64,000 bases of DNA from Plantibacter elymi (nom. nud.) (GTDB lineage Bacteria > Actinomycetota > Actinomycetes > Actinomycetales > Microbacteriaceae). The notes beneath the pieces are model-generated. The model was given only the letters and a program-made list of their open reading frames with translations, was not told where the DNA came from and did not search any database. Positions 43,596 to 50,713 of this stretch are shown piece after piece (the first letter of the stretch is position 1; each line of letters starts with the position of its first letter). The stretch is from NCBI RefSeq assembly GCF_900177795.1, contig NZ_FXWJ01000001.1, forward strand, positions 124,001 to 188,000, in the 5' to 3' direction. A program made the translations under genes and the position numbers.

Positions 43596-43808
43596 ATGGA
43601 CATCGGCACCATCATCATCCTCGCCGCGCTCGTCCTGCTGGCGATCGCGGCCGTCTGGTACGTGTCACGCCGAGACCGCGCTGCGCGCTCGGCCGACGAA
43701 CACCACTCACACGACAACGACGCGGAGGTCGAGCGCGAACGCGCGAGAGGCCTCGCGGAGGGCACCGGCGGCGTTCCGCGCCGGGGCGGCGGCCCGATGG
43801 GCGTCTGA
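43596..43808 (+). CDS. Small single-pass membrane protein
   Basis: A 70-residue protein: one membrane helix (GTIIILAALVLLAIAAVWYV) then a charged His/Asp/Glu/Arg-rich tail ending GGGPMGV. No family recognised. ATG at 43596 has GGAGAGGAG upstream, and TAGGGT at 43565-43570 may be its -10. Closed by the perfect 26-base hairpin that follows. Confidence 0.7.
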   Translation: MDIGTIIILAALVLLAIAAVWYVSRRDRAARSADEHHSHDNDAEVERERARGLAEGTGGVPRRGGGPMGV

Positions 43809-43813
43809 GCCCG

Positions 43814-43870
43814 CGAGATCGCAGAAACGGTCGCCATTCCTGATGAATGGCGACCGTTTCTGCGATCTCG
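43814..43870. terminator. Perfect 26-base-stem hairpin between convergent genes
   Basis: Arms 43814-43839 and 43845-43870 are fully complementary around the five-base loop CTGAT. It lies between the small membrane protein gene and the convergent catalase gene. A stem this long without a mismatch is unusual for a plain terminator and could also be a REP-like element. Confidence 0.8.
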
Positions 43871-43880
43871 GCGGCGGGCT

Positions 43881-45338
43881 CTAGACGAGCGGTGGGAGGC
43901 CCGCTGCGACGCGAGCGCCCAGCGTGCCGTCGACGGCGGTCCAGTAGGCGATGACCCGCGCACGGAGCTCGGGGCGCGTCACCTTCGAGACGTGGCCGAT
44001 GATGTTGCCGACGAGACGGTCGCAGGCGGCGTCGTCGAGCACCTCGCGCACGAGGGTCCCGGCCTGGCCGAAGTCGTCGTCCTCGGCGTGCAGCGTCGCG
44101 GCTGCCCGCACGAGCTCGCCGTCGGACTGCCAGCCGTTGGACTCAGCGGCACGCGCGGGGTCGGCGTGGGCGCCACCGACCGAGTTGGGTGCGTAGACCG
44201 GTGCGTCCGCGTCGTTGAAGGTGTAGCGCATGGCGCCTTCCTTCGAGTACGTGTGCACCGGCGCGTGCGGCGCGTTGACCGGCAGCTGTGCGTGGTTGGT
44301 GCCCACGCGGTAGCGGTGTGCGTCCGCGTAGCTGAAGATGCGGGCGAGAAGCATCTTGTCGGGGCTCGCAGCGATCCCGGGGACGAAGTTCGACGGCGCG
44401 AAGGTCGCCTGCTCGATCTGCGCGAAGTAGTTCTCCGGGTTGCGGTCGAGGGTCATCTTGCCGACCTCGATGAGCGGGTAGTCGCTGTGCGGCCAGACCT
44501 TGGTGAGGTCGAACGGGTTGAAGCGGTAGCCTGCGGCGTCGGCGTAGGGCATGACCTGCACGGAGAGCGTCCAGCTCGGGTGCTCACCGCGGCTGATCGC
44601 CTCGGAGAGGTCGCGGATGTGGAAGTCGGCGTCCTCACCGGCGATCTGGTCGGCCTGGTCCTGCGTGAGGATCTCGATGCCCTGGTCGGTCTTGAAGTGG
44701 TACTTCACCCAGAAGCGCTCGCCGGCGGCGTTGACCCACTGGTAGGTGTGCGACCCGAAGCCGTCCATGTGCCGCCAGGAGCCCGGCAGGCCGCGGTCGC
44801 CCATGAGCCAGGTGACCTGGTGCGCGCTCTCGGGTGAGAGCGTCCAGAAGTCCCACTGCATGTCGTGGTCGCGCAGGTGCGAGCCCGGGAGACGCTTCTG
44901 CGAACGGATGAAGTCGGGGAACTTGATGCCGTCGCGGATGAAGAACACCGGCGTGTTGTTGCCGACGAGGTCGTAGTTGCCCTCGCTCGTGTAGAACTTC
45001 AGTGCGAAGCCACGGGGGTCGCGCCAGGTGTCGGGGCTGCCCTGCTCACCGGCGACGGTGGAGAAGCGTGCGAGCATCTCGGTCTCGACGCCTGGCTGGA
45101 ACAGCGCGGCACGCGTGAACTGGGAGACGTCGCCGGTCGTGACGAACCGTCCGAACGCACCGCCGCCCTTGGCGTGGACGACACGCTCCGGCACCCGTTC
45201 GCGGTTGAACTGCGCGAGCTTCTCGACCAGGTAGTGGTCGTGGAGCGCGATCGCTCCGTCTGCGCCGACGCTCTGGGAGTGCTCGTCGCTCGCGACGGGT
45301 GCTCCGCTGTTGGTGGTGGTGTAGCTGGTCTCGGACAT
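43881..45338 (-). CDS. katA: Monofunctional heme catalase
   Basis: A 485-residue clade-3-sized catalase. Distal His55 ([12 protein letters not shown]), distal Asn in [14 protein letters not shown] (about 127-128) and the proximal heme ligand Tyr337 ([16 protein letters not shown]) are all present. It breaks hydrogen peroxide down to water and oxygen in the cytosol. ATG has GAGGAGAG upstream. It follows the Fur-family gene on the same strand by 115 bases, so it is probably peroxide- or iron-regulated. Confidence 0.97.
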   Translation of the reverse strand: MSETSYTTTNSGAPVASDEHSQSVGADGAIALHDHYLVEKLAQFNRERVPERVVHAKGGGAFGRFVTTGDVSQFTRAALFQPGVETEMLARFSTVAGEQGSPDTWRDPRGFALKFYTSEGNYDLVGNNTPVFFIRDGIKFPDFIRSQKRLPGSHLRDHDMQWDFWTLSPESAHQVTWLMGDRGLPGSWRHMDGFGSHTYQWVNAAGERFWVKYHFKTDQGIEILTQDQADQIAGEDADFHIRDLSEAISRGEHPSWTLSVQVMPYADAAGYRFNPFDLTKVWPHSDYPLIEVGKMTLDRNPENYFAQIEQATFAPSNFVPGIAASPDKMLLARIFSYADAHRYRVGTNHAQLPVNAPHAPVHTYSKEGAMRYTFNDADAPVYAPNSVGGAHADPARAAESNGWQSDGELVRAAATLHAEDDDFGQAGTLVREVLDDAACDRLVGNIIGHVSKVTRPELRARVIAYWTAVDGTLGARVAAGLPPLV

Positions 45339-45453
45339 GTCTCTCCTCGAGGGTGGGGCTGGTCGGACGGTCGGATGGATTCAGCACTGCCACCTTGGCG
45401 GTGTCAGCTGACGATCGGCATGGAGGTGCCGTCGAGTGGTCTGTGGAACGGCC

Positions 45454-45900
45454 TCAGGCGGCATCCGCCTGGCACGCGGGGCACACTCCCCAGAACGTGA
45501 TCTCGGCCGTGTCGATGACGTACCCCGCCGTGTCGTCGGGGTGCATGCACGGCGCCGCGCCCTGCGTGCAGTCGACGTCGACCACGGCGCCGCACGAGCT
45601 GCACACCAGGTGATGGTGGTTGTCGTCGACGCGGAGCTCGTACCGGCCGGGATGGCCGTCCGGCTCGATCCGGCGCACGAGACCGACTGCGACGAAGGCG
45701 TTGAGCACGCTGTACACGGCCTGTGGGGAGGTCTGCGGAGCTCGCGGCTTCAAGGACGCGACCACCTGCTCCACATCGGCGTGCGGTGTCCGGGCGAGGA
45801 TTTCGAGGACGGCGAGGCGTCCCGTGGTCACCCGCAGCCCGGCGGCCCGGATCTTCGTGTTGAAGTCGATCGTCGCCGACTCCACCTCCGATCCGTTCAT
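45454..45900 (-). CDS. Fur/PerR family regulator
   Basis: A 148-residue regulator. The winged helix includes GLRVTTGRLAVLEILARTPH and PQAVYSVLNAFVAVGLV; the metal sites include NHHHLVC, the structural zinc pairs Cys100/Cys103 and Cys140/Cys143 (CPAC). Upstream of a catalase gene this is the FurA/CatR/PerR arrangement, in which peroxide relieves repression. ATG at 45900 follows TACGGT by six bases. An inverted repeat next to the promoter suggests autoregulation. Confidence 0.93.
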   Translation of the reverse strand: MNGSEVESATIDFNTKIRAAGLRVTTGRLAVLEILARTPHADVEQVVASLKPRAPQTSPQAVYSVLNAFVAVGLVRRIEPDGHPGRYELRVDDNHHHLVCSSCGAVVDVDCTQGAAPCMHPDDTAGYVIDTAEITFWGVCPACQADAA

Positions 45901-45906
45901 GCAGCC

Positions 45907-45912
45907 ACCGTA
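45907..45912 (-). promoter_or_regulatory. -10 hexamer TACGGT for the Fur-family gene
   Basis: TACGGT, GGCTGC, then ATG at 45900: leaderless arrangement. Confidence 0.5.
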
Positions 45913-45920
45913 CCGAGTTG

Positions 45921-45937
45921 TTTTGAATTAGTCAAAA
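45921..45937. promoter_or_regulatory. Fur/PerR-like operator
   Basis: TTTTGA-ATTAG-TCAAAA is a perfect six-base inverted repeat, AT-rich in very GC-rich DNA. It lies eight bases upstream of the -10, covering the -35 region of the Fur-family gene, the expected place for autorepression. Confidence 0.65.
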
Positions 45938-46057
45938 TAAGGACTTCCCCTCCGCGTTGTCCCGCAGCCACCCCTACTCTAATATCAGATATGAGTGGTG
46001 GACCGATCGATGACGCCAGATGTGGAGAACTCCCGCTCGCGGCGGGGGAGTGCCGGG

Positions 46058-46669
46058 CTACAGCTCGACGGTCAGCAGGGGCCGCAGCGAACGTCGGGTC
46101 TCCTCGGCCATGTCCACGGAGTCACGATCGAGCAGCCACTGCAGCTGGAGACCGTCCATCATCGCGATCAGCATGCGTGCCGCGCTCGCGGGCTCGACAC
46201 CGGCCACCAGCTGGCCCTCGCGAGCCATCACCTCGAAGGAGACCGTCATCCCGTCGATCAACCAGCTGTACCGCCGGACGAAGTGCTCGTGCGCCGGGTG
46301 GTCCGGCGAGGTCGCCTCGGCGGACAGGACGCAGTGGAGCTCGACGAGACCGGGGACGCGCATGTTGTGCTCGACGAGGCGGAGGAGACCGCGGATGCCT
46401 TCGATGCCGCTCCCGATCTCGATGCCGGATTCCTCGCGATCCCGGTCGTCGCGGAAGTCGAGGATCGCGGCGAGCAGGTCGTTCTTGGTCGAGAAGTGGT
46501 GGAGGAGGCCGGCCTGGCTCATGCCCACGCGCTCCGCGACCTCGCGGAGCGATCCACTGCGGAACCCCTGCTCGGCGAAGACGTCCATCCCCGCCTCGAG
46601 GATCTCCCGACGTCTTGCCGCCGTCTTGGCGTAGCTGCCGCGGGAGCGGCCCGTCTGCGTCACCGTCAT
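46058..46669 (-). CDS. TetR family regulator
   Basis: A 203-residue regulator. Helix-turn-helix region: RREILEAGMDVFAEQGFRSG then EVAERVGMSQAGLLHHFSTK. The C-terminal ligand domain is of the kind with MIAMMDGLQLQWLL near the end. ATG at 46669 follows TACGAT by six bases. It diverges from the acyltransferase gene across 120 bases, a possible target. Confidence 0.9.
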   Translation of the reverse strand: MTVTQTGRSRGSYAKTAARRREILEAGMDVFAEQGFRSGSLREVAERVGMSQAGLLHHFSTKNDLLAAILDFRDDRDREESGIEIGSGIEGIRGLLRLVEHNMRVPGLVELHCVLSAEATSPDHPAHEHFVRRYSWLIDGMTVSFEVMAREGQLVAGVEPASAARMLIAMMDGLQLQWLLDRDSVDMAEETRRSLRPLLTVEL

Positions 46670-46675
46670 CCTGCG

Positions 46676-46681
46676 ATCGTA
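46676..46681 (-). promoter_or_regulatory. -10 hexamer TACGAT, leaderless TetR transcript
   Basis: TACGAT, CGCAGG, then ATG at 46669. Confidence 0.5.
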
Positions 46682-46777
46682 TCGGGCGTGCGGTCCGGCG
46701 ACGACGGGGTTCCCGAGGCGCCCCTAGCCCGCTCCTTCCCCGGGTGTCCACCCCGGTACTTCCCCAGGTCGCTGTCG

Positions 46778-46783
46778 TACGGT
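46778..46783 (+). promoter_or_regulatory. -10 hexamer TACGGT, leaderless acyltransferase transcript
   Basis: TACGGT, GTCGCC, then ATG at 46790. Confidence 0.5.
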
Positions 46784-46789
46784 GTCGCC

Positions 46790-47563
46790 ATGAGACGCCC
46801 CATCGAGCCCGTGTACGACACCGCTGTCGGTGTCGGTCGCTCCCTCTTCGGCTTCTGGCGCCTGCGCCGTCACACCACCGGCATCGAACACCTGCCCGAC
46901 GAGGGTGGCGCGGTGATCGCGATGACCCACTTCGGGTACCTCGAGTTCGCACTGGTCGAGTGGGCGACCGTGCTCCACAACCGCCGCCGTATCCGCTTCA
47001 TGGCCAAGCAGGGTGCGTTCGACCAGCCCGTCGTGGGCCGCCTCCTCCGGAGCATGCGGCACATCGCGGTCGACATGCGCGCCGGCGCGGCCGCCTACGC
47101 CGACGCCGTCACAGCTCTCCGCAGCGGCGAGCTGGTCGGGGTCTTCCCCGAGGCCGGCGTCAGTGCCTCGTTCACCGTCCGCGACCTCAAGTCGGGCGCA
47201 GTCCGCCTCGCGCAGGAGGCCGGCGTGCCGATCATCCCCGTCGCGGTCTGGGGCGGTCATCGCCTCTTGACGAAGAACCACCGGGTCGGCTTCCGCGAGC
47301 GGTTCGGGGTCCCGGTGCACTTCTCGTTCGGCGAGCCGATCATCGTCGCACCCGGCGACGACGTCGGTACGAGCACCGAGCAGCTCCGCGACCGCTTGCA
47401 GGGCATGGTCGACGAGCTGCAACGCGACTATCCCGTCGATGGGACCGGGGCGTGGTGGCAACCACGCGCCCTGGGCGGAACGGCTCCGACGCCTGCCGAG
47501 GCTGCAGCCGCCGACCTCGAACGCGAGCGCCGACGCGAGGCGCGTCGGCAGACGGCGAGCTGA
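46790..47563 (+). CDS. Lysophospholipid acyltransferase (PlsC-like)
   Basis: A 257-residue acyltransferase of the 1-acyl-glycerol-3-phosphate acyltransferase superfamily. The catalytic block reads IAMTHFGYLEFALVEW, so the usual H-x4-D has Glu in place of Asp; the second block GVFPEAGVSASFTVRDLKSG corresponds to the FPEG motif, and VPIIPVAVWGGHRL follows. Acts at the inner membrane face in phospholipid or glycolipid synthesis. Start set by the leaderless promoter. Confidence 0.9.
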   Translation: MRRPIEPVYDTAVGVGRSLFGFWRLRRHTTGIEHLPDEGGAVIAMTHFGYLEFALVEWATVLHNRRRIRFMAKQGAFDQPVVGRLLRSMRHIAVDMRAGAAAYADAVTALRSGELVGVFPEAGVSASFTVRDLKSGAVRLAQEAGVPIIPVAVWGGHRLLTKNHRVGFRERFGVPVHFSFGEPIIVAPGDDVGTSTEQLRDRLQGMVDELQRDYPVDGTGAWWQPRALGGTAPTPAEAAAADLERERRREARRQTAS

Positions 47564-47582
47564 GCGCACGTCCGCCGCGGTC

Positions 47583-47588
47583 TATCCT
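47583..47588 (+). promoter_or_regulatory. -10 hexamer TATCCT before the leader ORF
   Basis: TATCCT, GTGGAG, then GTG at 47595. The next gene (GTG 47675) has no such promoter of its own. Confidence 0.45.
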
Positions 47589-47594
47589 GTGGAG

Positions 47595-47678
47595 GTGCCA
47601 CCTCTGACCTCGTCGACCCACCCCGCAGGGCATCGTCGCTCTGCCAGCCCGCGTCCCGAGCGGAGCGTGGCACCGTGA
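47595..47678 (+). CDS. 27-residue leader ORF coupled to the DUF3320-type gene
   Basis: A short frame starting at a leaderless GTG (VPPLTSSTHPAGHRRSASPR and so on). Its TGA overlaps the GTG start of the next gene (GTGA at 47675-47678). Ribosomes finishing the leader can restart on the downstream gene, whose own ribosome site is poor. The peptide has no attenuator-type run of one amino acid. Its role would be translational coupling. Confidence 0.5.
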   Translation: MPPLTSSTHPAGHRRSASPRPERSVAP

Positions 47679-48595
47679 GTCGCGGGTGGAACGGCTTCGT
47701 CGCGAAGTCGACATGGCTCCCGAAGGCCTGGCGCGAACGCGCTGAACGTGCGCTCTCGGAGGACCCCTCGACGCCGGCCACACCGGACACGAACGACGCC
47801 GAGTCCTCAGCGGACCACTCGCCGCGGCGCACGCCGGATCCCGCGCCGCGGACGACGCCGACACCCCCCGCTCAGCAGCCCACCGGCTCGGAGCCGCTGG
47901 ACGACCGCGAGGCGAACGCACCCCGGACACCTGTCGCCGGCTCGGACGGCCACGAGGCAGCACCAGCCGACGAGCGCTCCGCCACCCGCCTGGTGGACCC
48001 GGTCGCCCTCCCCGTCACCGCGTCGGCCCCGGTCGTCCCGCTGAGCGTCGCCATCACCGATTTCGAGCTCGCCGACGACTCCGTCATCGGCCCGGCGTCC
48101 GTCCTCGACAACCTCGAGCTCACGAAGGCCGCCGTGACCCGCGTCGCCTCGGCGATCCTCACGACGGAGGGCCCGATCGCCGTCCCGCGCCTCGTGACCA
48201 TCGTCGCCCGGCGCTTCGGCGTCGACCGACCGTCCGAGGAGTCGCGTACCGAGCTGTCAGCGCTGGTGACCGAAGCGTTCGTCGTCCAGAACGGCTTCGC
48301 CTGGCCCACCGGACTCGACGTCGTCACGTGGCGAGGCGTCCGCCGGGTCGTGCATCGCGACCACCGCGCTGTCACCGACATCAGTCCCGCGGAGATCTGC
48401 AACGCCATGGAACTCGTCATCACCGCGAGCCCCGCGCACGAGGTCGACCGCGAGCAGCTACCGATGCAGGCGGCCTCCGTGCTCGGCTACGGTCGCCTCG
48501 GTGAGACCGCTCGACGTTGGCTCGACCTGACGCTCGCCCAGGCGGTGCTCCACGGTCGTCTCGTCGAGGACGGCGACCGCATCCGCCTCCCCTGA
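47675..48595 (+). CDS. Stand-alone DUF3320-like protein
   Basis: A 306-residue protein. The first 110 residues are low-complexity (Pro, Thr, Ser, Asp). From about residue 140 the sequence LELTKAAVTRVASAILTTEG, IAVPRLVTIVARRFGVDRPS and ISPAEICNAMELVITASPAHEVDRE matches the DUF3320 winged-helix-type module that normally ends large helicase-like proteins. Here it is free of a helicase, so it may be a DNA-binding adaptor. GTG start is coupled to the leader ORF. Confidence 0.7.
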   Translation: MSRGWNGFVAKSTWLPKAWRERAERALSEDPSTPATPDTNDAESSADHSPRRTPDPAPRTTPTPPAQQPTGSEPLDDREANAPRTPVAGSDGHEAAPADERSATRLVDPVALPVTASAPVVPLSVAITDFELADDSVIGPASVLDNLELTKAAVTRVASAILTTEGPIAVPRLVTIVARRFGVDRPSEESRTELSALVTEAFVVQNGFAWPTGLDVVTWRGVRRVVHRDHRAVTDISPAEICNAMELVITASPAHEVDREQLPMQAASVLGYGRLGETARRWLDLTLAQAVLHGRLVEDGDRIRLP

Positions 48596-48605
48596 CGCCG
48601 GCCGT

Positions 48606-49688
48606 TCAGCGGACGGGCGGACCCTGCTGCCCGAACGGCAGGCTCGTGTCGGTGACGCCGTCGATGAAGGCGTCCATGCGCTGGAGGTTGAACCGACCCT
48701 GGTCGTTGAGCAGGAACTGGTACTCGTGCTCGAGCCCTGGCCGGAAGTCCGGGTTGAAGATCATCGATTGCACGTCCACACCGAGGCCCTGGAGCTTCGC
48801 CTTGAACTCGACCGACTGCGGGTAGAGCGGATCCCAGTTGCCGACCGTGATGTACGTCGGTGGATACTTCGCCGTCAGATAGTCGACGACGGATGCGGAC
48901 GCCACCTCCGGCCGGGTCTTGTAGTCACGCGCTCCTAAGTACGACCAGAGCACCGTGTCGAGGAACCACCCGAAGCTGCCCTCGGCGTTGACCAGGCTGA
49001 GGTCGTATGCGCCGCAGGCGAGGACCACCCCGGCGAGCTGCTCCGGTTCGATCGGCGATTCGACCTTGATGGAGCTGGCGTACTCGGAACTCGTGACCAC
49101 GTTCGCGACCTGGGCGGCGATCTGGGCACCGGCGGAGTCGCCGGCGAGGATGAGCTTGGACGAATCCACGTTGAGCGCGCGTGCGTTGGCATCGAGGTAG
49201 CCGAGCGAGTCGGCGACCTGCTCGATGGGCAACGGGTACTGACCCTCGGGCGCGATCGTGTACTCGACCGCGATCGCCGTGTACCCCTCGCCGGCCAGCA
49301 CGCGCATGTAGTTGGAGATGAGTTCCTTGCTGCCGGAGATCCACGCTCCACCGTGCACCCACACGATCGTCGGAAGGGCGGCACCACTGCCGCGCACGCC
49401 GTCGGGCGTGTAGACGTCGAGCAACGCGTCGGCGTCGCCGGAGCGGTACGGGATGTCCTGTCGGACGTCGACACCGTCGGGGACGTACTTCACGAGGTCG
49501 GATTGCACGACCTTCGCCCGCTCGTCGAAGGCCATGCGGATGACCATCGAGCCCGGCCACGGCGTCAACTGCAACCAGACGAAGATCACCAGCGCGATGG
49601 CGAGGATCACGCCGATGATCCAGAACATCGTGTTGCGGACGACACGCAGGAAGCGCGCGAAGCCCGAGCGAGGGGGTGCTGTCCTCAA
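48606..49688 (-). CDS. Membrane-anchored alpha/beta hydrolase (HSL-type esterase)
   Basis: A 360-residue esterase. An N-terminal helix (FWIIGVILAIALVIFVWL) anchors it; the enzyme domain has the oxyanion motif VWVHGGAWISGS, nucleophile elbow LAGDSAGAQIA, acid in TVGNWDPLYPQ and His in GLEHEYQFLL. Substrate probably a lipid or other ester. The TTG at 49688 is the best start, because AGGAGG stands eight bases before it. Confidence 0.88.
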   Translation of the reverse strand: MRTAPPRSGFARFLRVVRNTMFWIIGVILAIALVIFVWLQLTPWPGSMVIRMAFDERAKVVQSDLVKYVPDGVDVRQDIPYRSGDADALLDVYTPDGVRGSGAALPTIVWVHGGAWISGSKELISNYMRVLAGEGYTAIAVEYTIAPEGQYPLPIEQVADSLGYLDANARALNVDSSKLILAGDSAGAQIAAQVANVVTSSEYASSIKVESPIEPEQLAGVVLACGAYDLSLVNAEGSFGWFLDTVLWSYLGARDYKTRPEVASASVVDYLTAKYPPTYITVGNWDPLYPQSVEFKAKLQGLGVDVQSMIFNPDFRPGLEHEYQFLLNDQGRFNLQRMDAFIDGVTDTSLPFGQQGPPVR

Positions 49689-49882
49689 GCGATTCACCTC
49701 CTGGCGGGTCTGGACGGCGGCGCTGCCTGGCGGAACACGAACCTCCAGTCTCGCATTCGATCGGACACCGCCGGCGTCTCGGAAGTTTTTCGACGGATTT
49801 CGTGACGAATGCCCACCGAGCTGCGTCCTACCCGATGACCGGACATCATCACCGGTTTCCAACGCAGACGAAGGAGAACGCC

Positions 49883-50056
49883 ATGAGTGCATCGGACAAG
49901 ATCCAGAACGCCGCTGAGGACCTCGCAGGTAAGGCGAAGGAAGCCCTGGGCAAGGTCACCGGCGACGACAGCAAGGTCGCAGAGGGCAAGGCCGACCAGA
50001 CGAAGGCCGACGCCAAGAAGGCCGGCGAGAATGTCAAGGACGCGTTCAAGCACTAG
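49883..50056 (+). CDS. CsbD family stress protein
   Basis: A 57-residue CsbD-like protein (SDKIQNAAEDLAGKAKEALG, KVTGDDSKVAEGKADQTKAD). It is Lys/Ala/Asp-rich and amphipathic. CsbD proteins are general-stress proteins of unknown mechanism. ATG has AAGGAG upstream. Followed by a strong hairpin, then the GlsB/YeaQ gene. Confidence 0.93.
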   Translation: MSASDKIQNAAEDLAGKAKEALGKVTGDDSKVAEGKADQTKADAKKAGENVKDAFKH

Positions 50057-50073
50057 TCCTCGCGATACAGTGG

Positions 50074-50099
50074 CCGCCCCCGCCCACCGGCGGGGGCGG
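50074..50099 (+). terminator. Hairpin after csbD-like gene
   Basis: CCGCCCCCGCC and GGCGGGGGCGG pair perfectly around a four-base loop, 17 bases after the CsbD stop. Confidence 0.8.
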
Positions 50100-50152
50100 T
50101 AACACGGTCGACCTGCACCCCGTTCGATCCAGCAATCACATTTGGAGACATC

Positions 50153-50416
50153 ATGAGTTTTCTCGGCTTCCTGCTGCTCGGCCTCATCGCCGGTGCCATC
50201 GCCAAGGCAATCCTTCCGGGCCGTCAGGGCGGCGGCTGGTTGATCACGCTGCTGCTCGGCGTCGTCGGAGCACTGCTCGGCGGCTGGCTCGGCGGCATCC
50301 TCTTCGGCGCGAACCTGCAGGAGTTCTTCTCGCTGCAGACGTGGCTCCTCGCCATCGGCGGATCCATCGTCGTGCTCCTCATCTACGGCGCACTGACCCG
50401 CAACAAGAAGGCGTAA
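50153..50416 (+). CDS. GlsB/YeaQ/YmgE family membrane protein
   Basis: An 87-residue protein with three helices and the family pattern GLIAGAIAKAILPGRQGGGW, LLGVVGALLGGWLGG. Often called transglycosylase-associated, though that activity is not established. A common stress-induced partner of CsbD-type genes. TTTGGAGACATC before the ATG contains GGAG. Confidence 0.93.
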   Translation: MSFLGFLLLGLIAGAIAKAILPGRQGGGWLITLLLGVVGALLGGWLGGILFGANLQEFFSLQTWLLAIGGSIVVLLIYGALTRNKKA

Positions 50417-50437
50417 GCGCCTCCACACAGCACTCGG

Positions 50438-50466
50438 ACGCCCGGCCCCTCCAAGGGGCTGGGCGT
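50438..50466 (+). terminator. Hairpin after GlsB/YeaQ gene
   Basis: Thirteen-base arms at 50438-50450 and 50454-50466 match at 12 positions, with the one exception allowing a G-U pair. Confidence 0.75.
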
Positions 50467-50593
50467 TCGTGCGTGTCGGAAGAAGGACGACGACAGCACG
50501 GTGTCCGCCGTTCCGGGGACTGTGCGACCTTCCGACCTCTGTCAGGATGACTGATGTTTCATTTCAGCACCTGATATGAGAGGAGGTGGTCTC

Positions 50594-50650
50594 ATGGACT
50601 TCTACCGAAAGTTGCTCGAGCTGCTCCGCGCGATCTGCGGCTGGGTCTGA
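50594..50650 (+). CDS. Putative 18-residue peptide MDFYRKLLELLRAICGWV
   Basis: A very short frame with the best ribosome site in the window: GAGAGGAGGTGGTCTC directly before the ATG. The peptide is an amphipathic helix with a single Cys near the end. A perfect 15-base hairpin follows ten bases after the stop, so the unit looks like a complete small gene. It sits in the 297-base stretch between the GlsB/YeaQ gene and the DJ-1/PfpI gene. No family recognised. Possible roles are a membrane peptide, signal peptide or small toxin; none is shown. Confidence 0.55.
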   Translation: MDFYRKLLELLRAICGWV

Positions 50651-50659
50651 CCCGCACGG

Positions 50660-50693
50660 ACGAACGCCCGGTCCACCAGGACCGGGCGTTCGT
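50660..50693. terminator. Perfect 15-base hairpin after the 18-residue peptide
   Basis: ACGAACGCCCGGTCC and GGACCGGGCGTTCGT pair around the loop ACCA. It can end both the peptide transcript and the convergent DJ-1/PfpI transcript. Confidence 0.8.
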
Positions 50694-50713
50694 GCGTCGC
50701 GTTGCGACCGGAG

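Noticed and set aside
45976-45995. TCTAATATCAGATATG, a promoter-like and palindromic AT-rich site
   Set aside because: It looks like the leaderless promoter at 1058, but on the plus strand it leads only into a frame antisense to the TetR gene. It may belong to the Fur gene on the other strand, but the link is too weak to annotate.
45436-47607. 723-residue plus-strand frame over the Fur and TetR genes
   Set aside because: Arg/Pro/Ser-rich shadow; it crosses well-supported genes on both strands.
50473-50541. GTCGGAAG and CTTCCGAC inverted pair upstream of the 18-residue peptide
   Set aside because: The arms are about 50 bases apart, and no promoter element with good spacing lies between them; too weak for an operator call.
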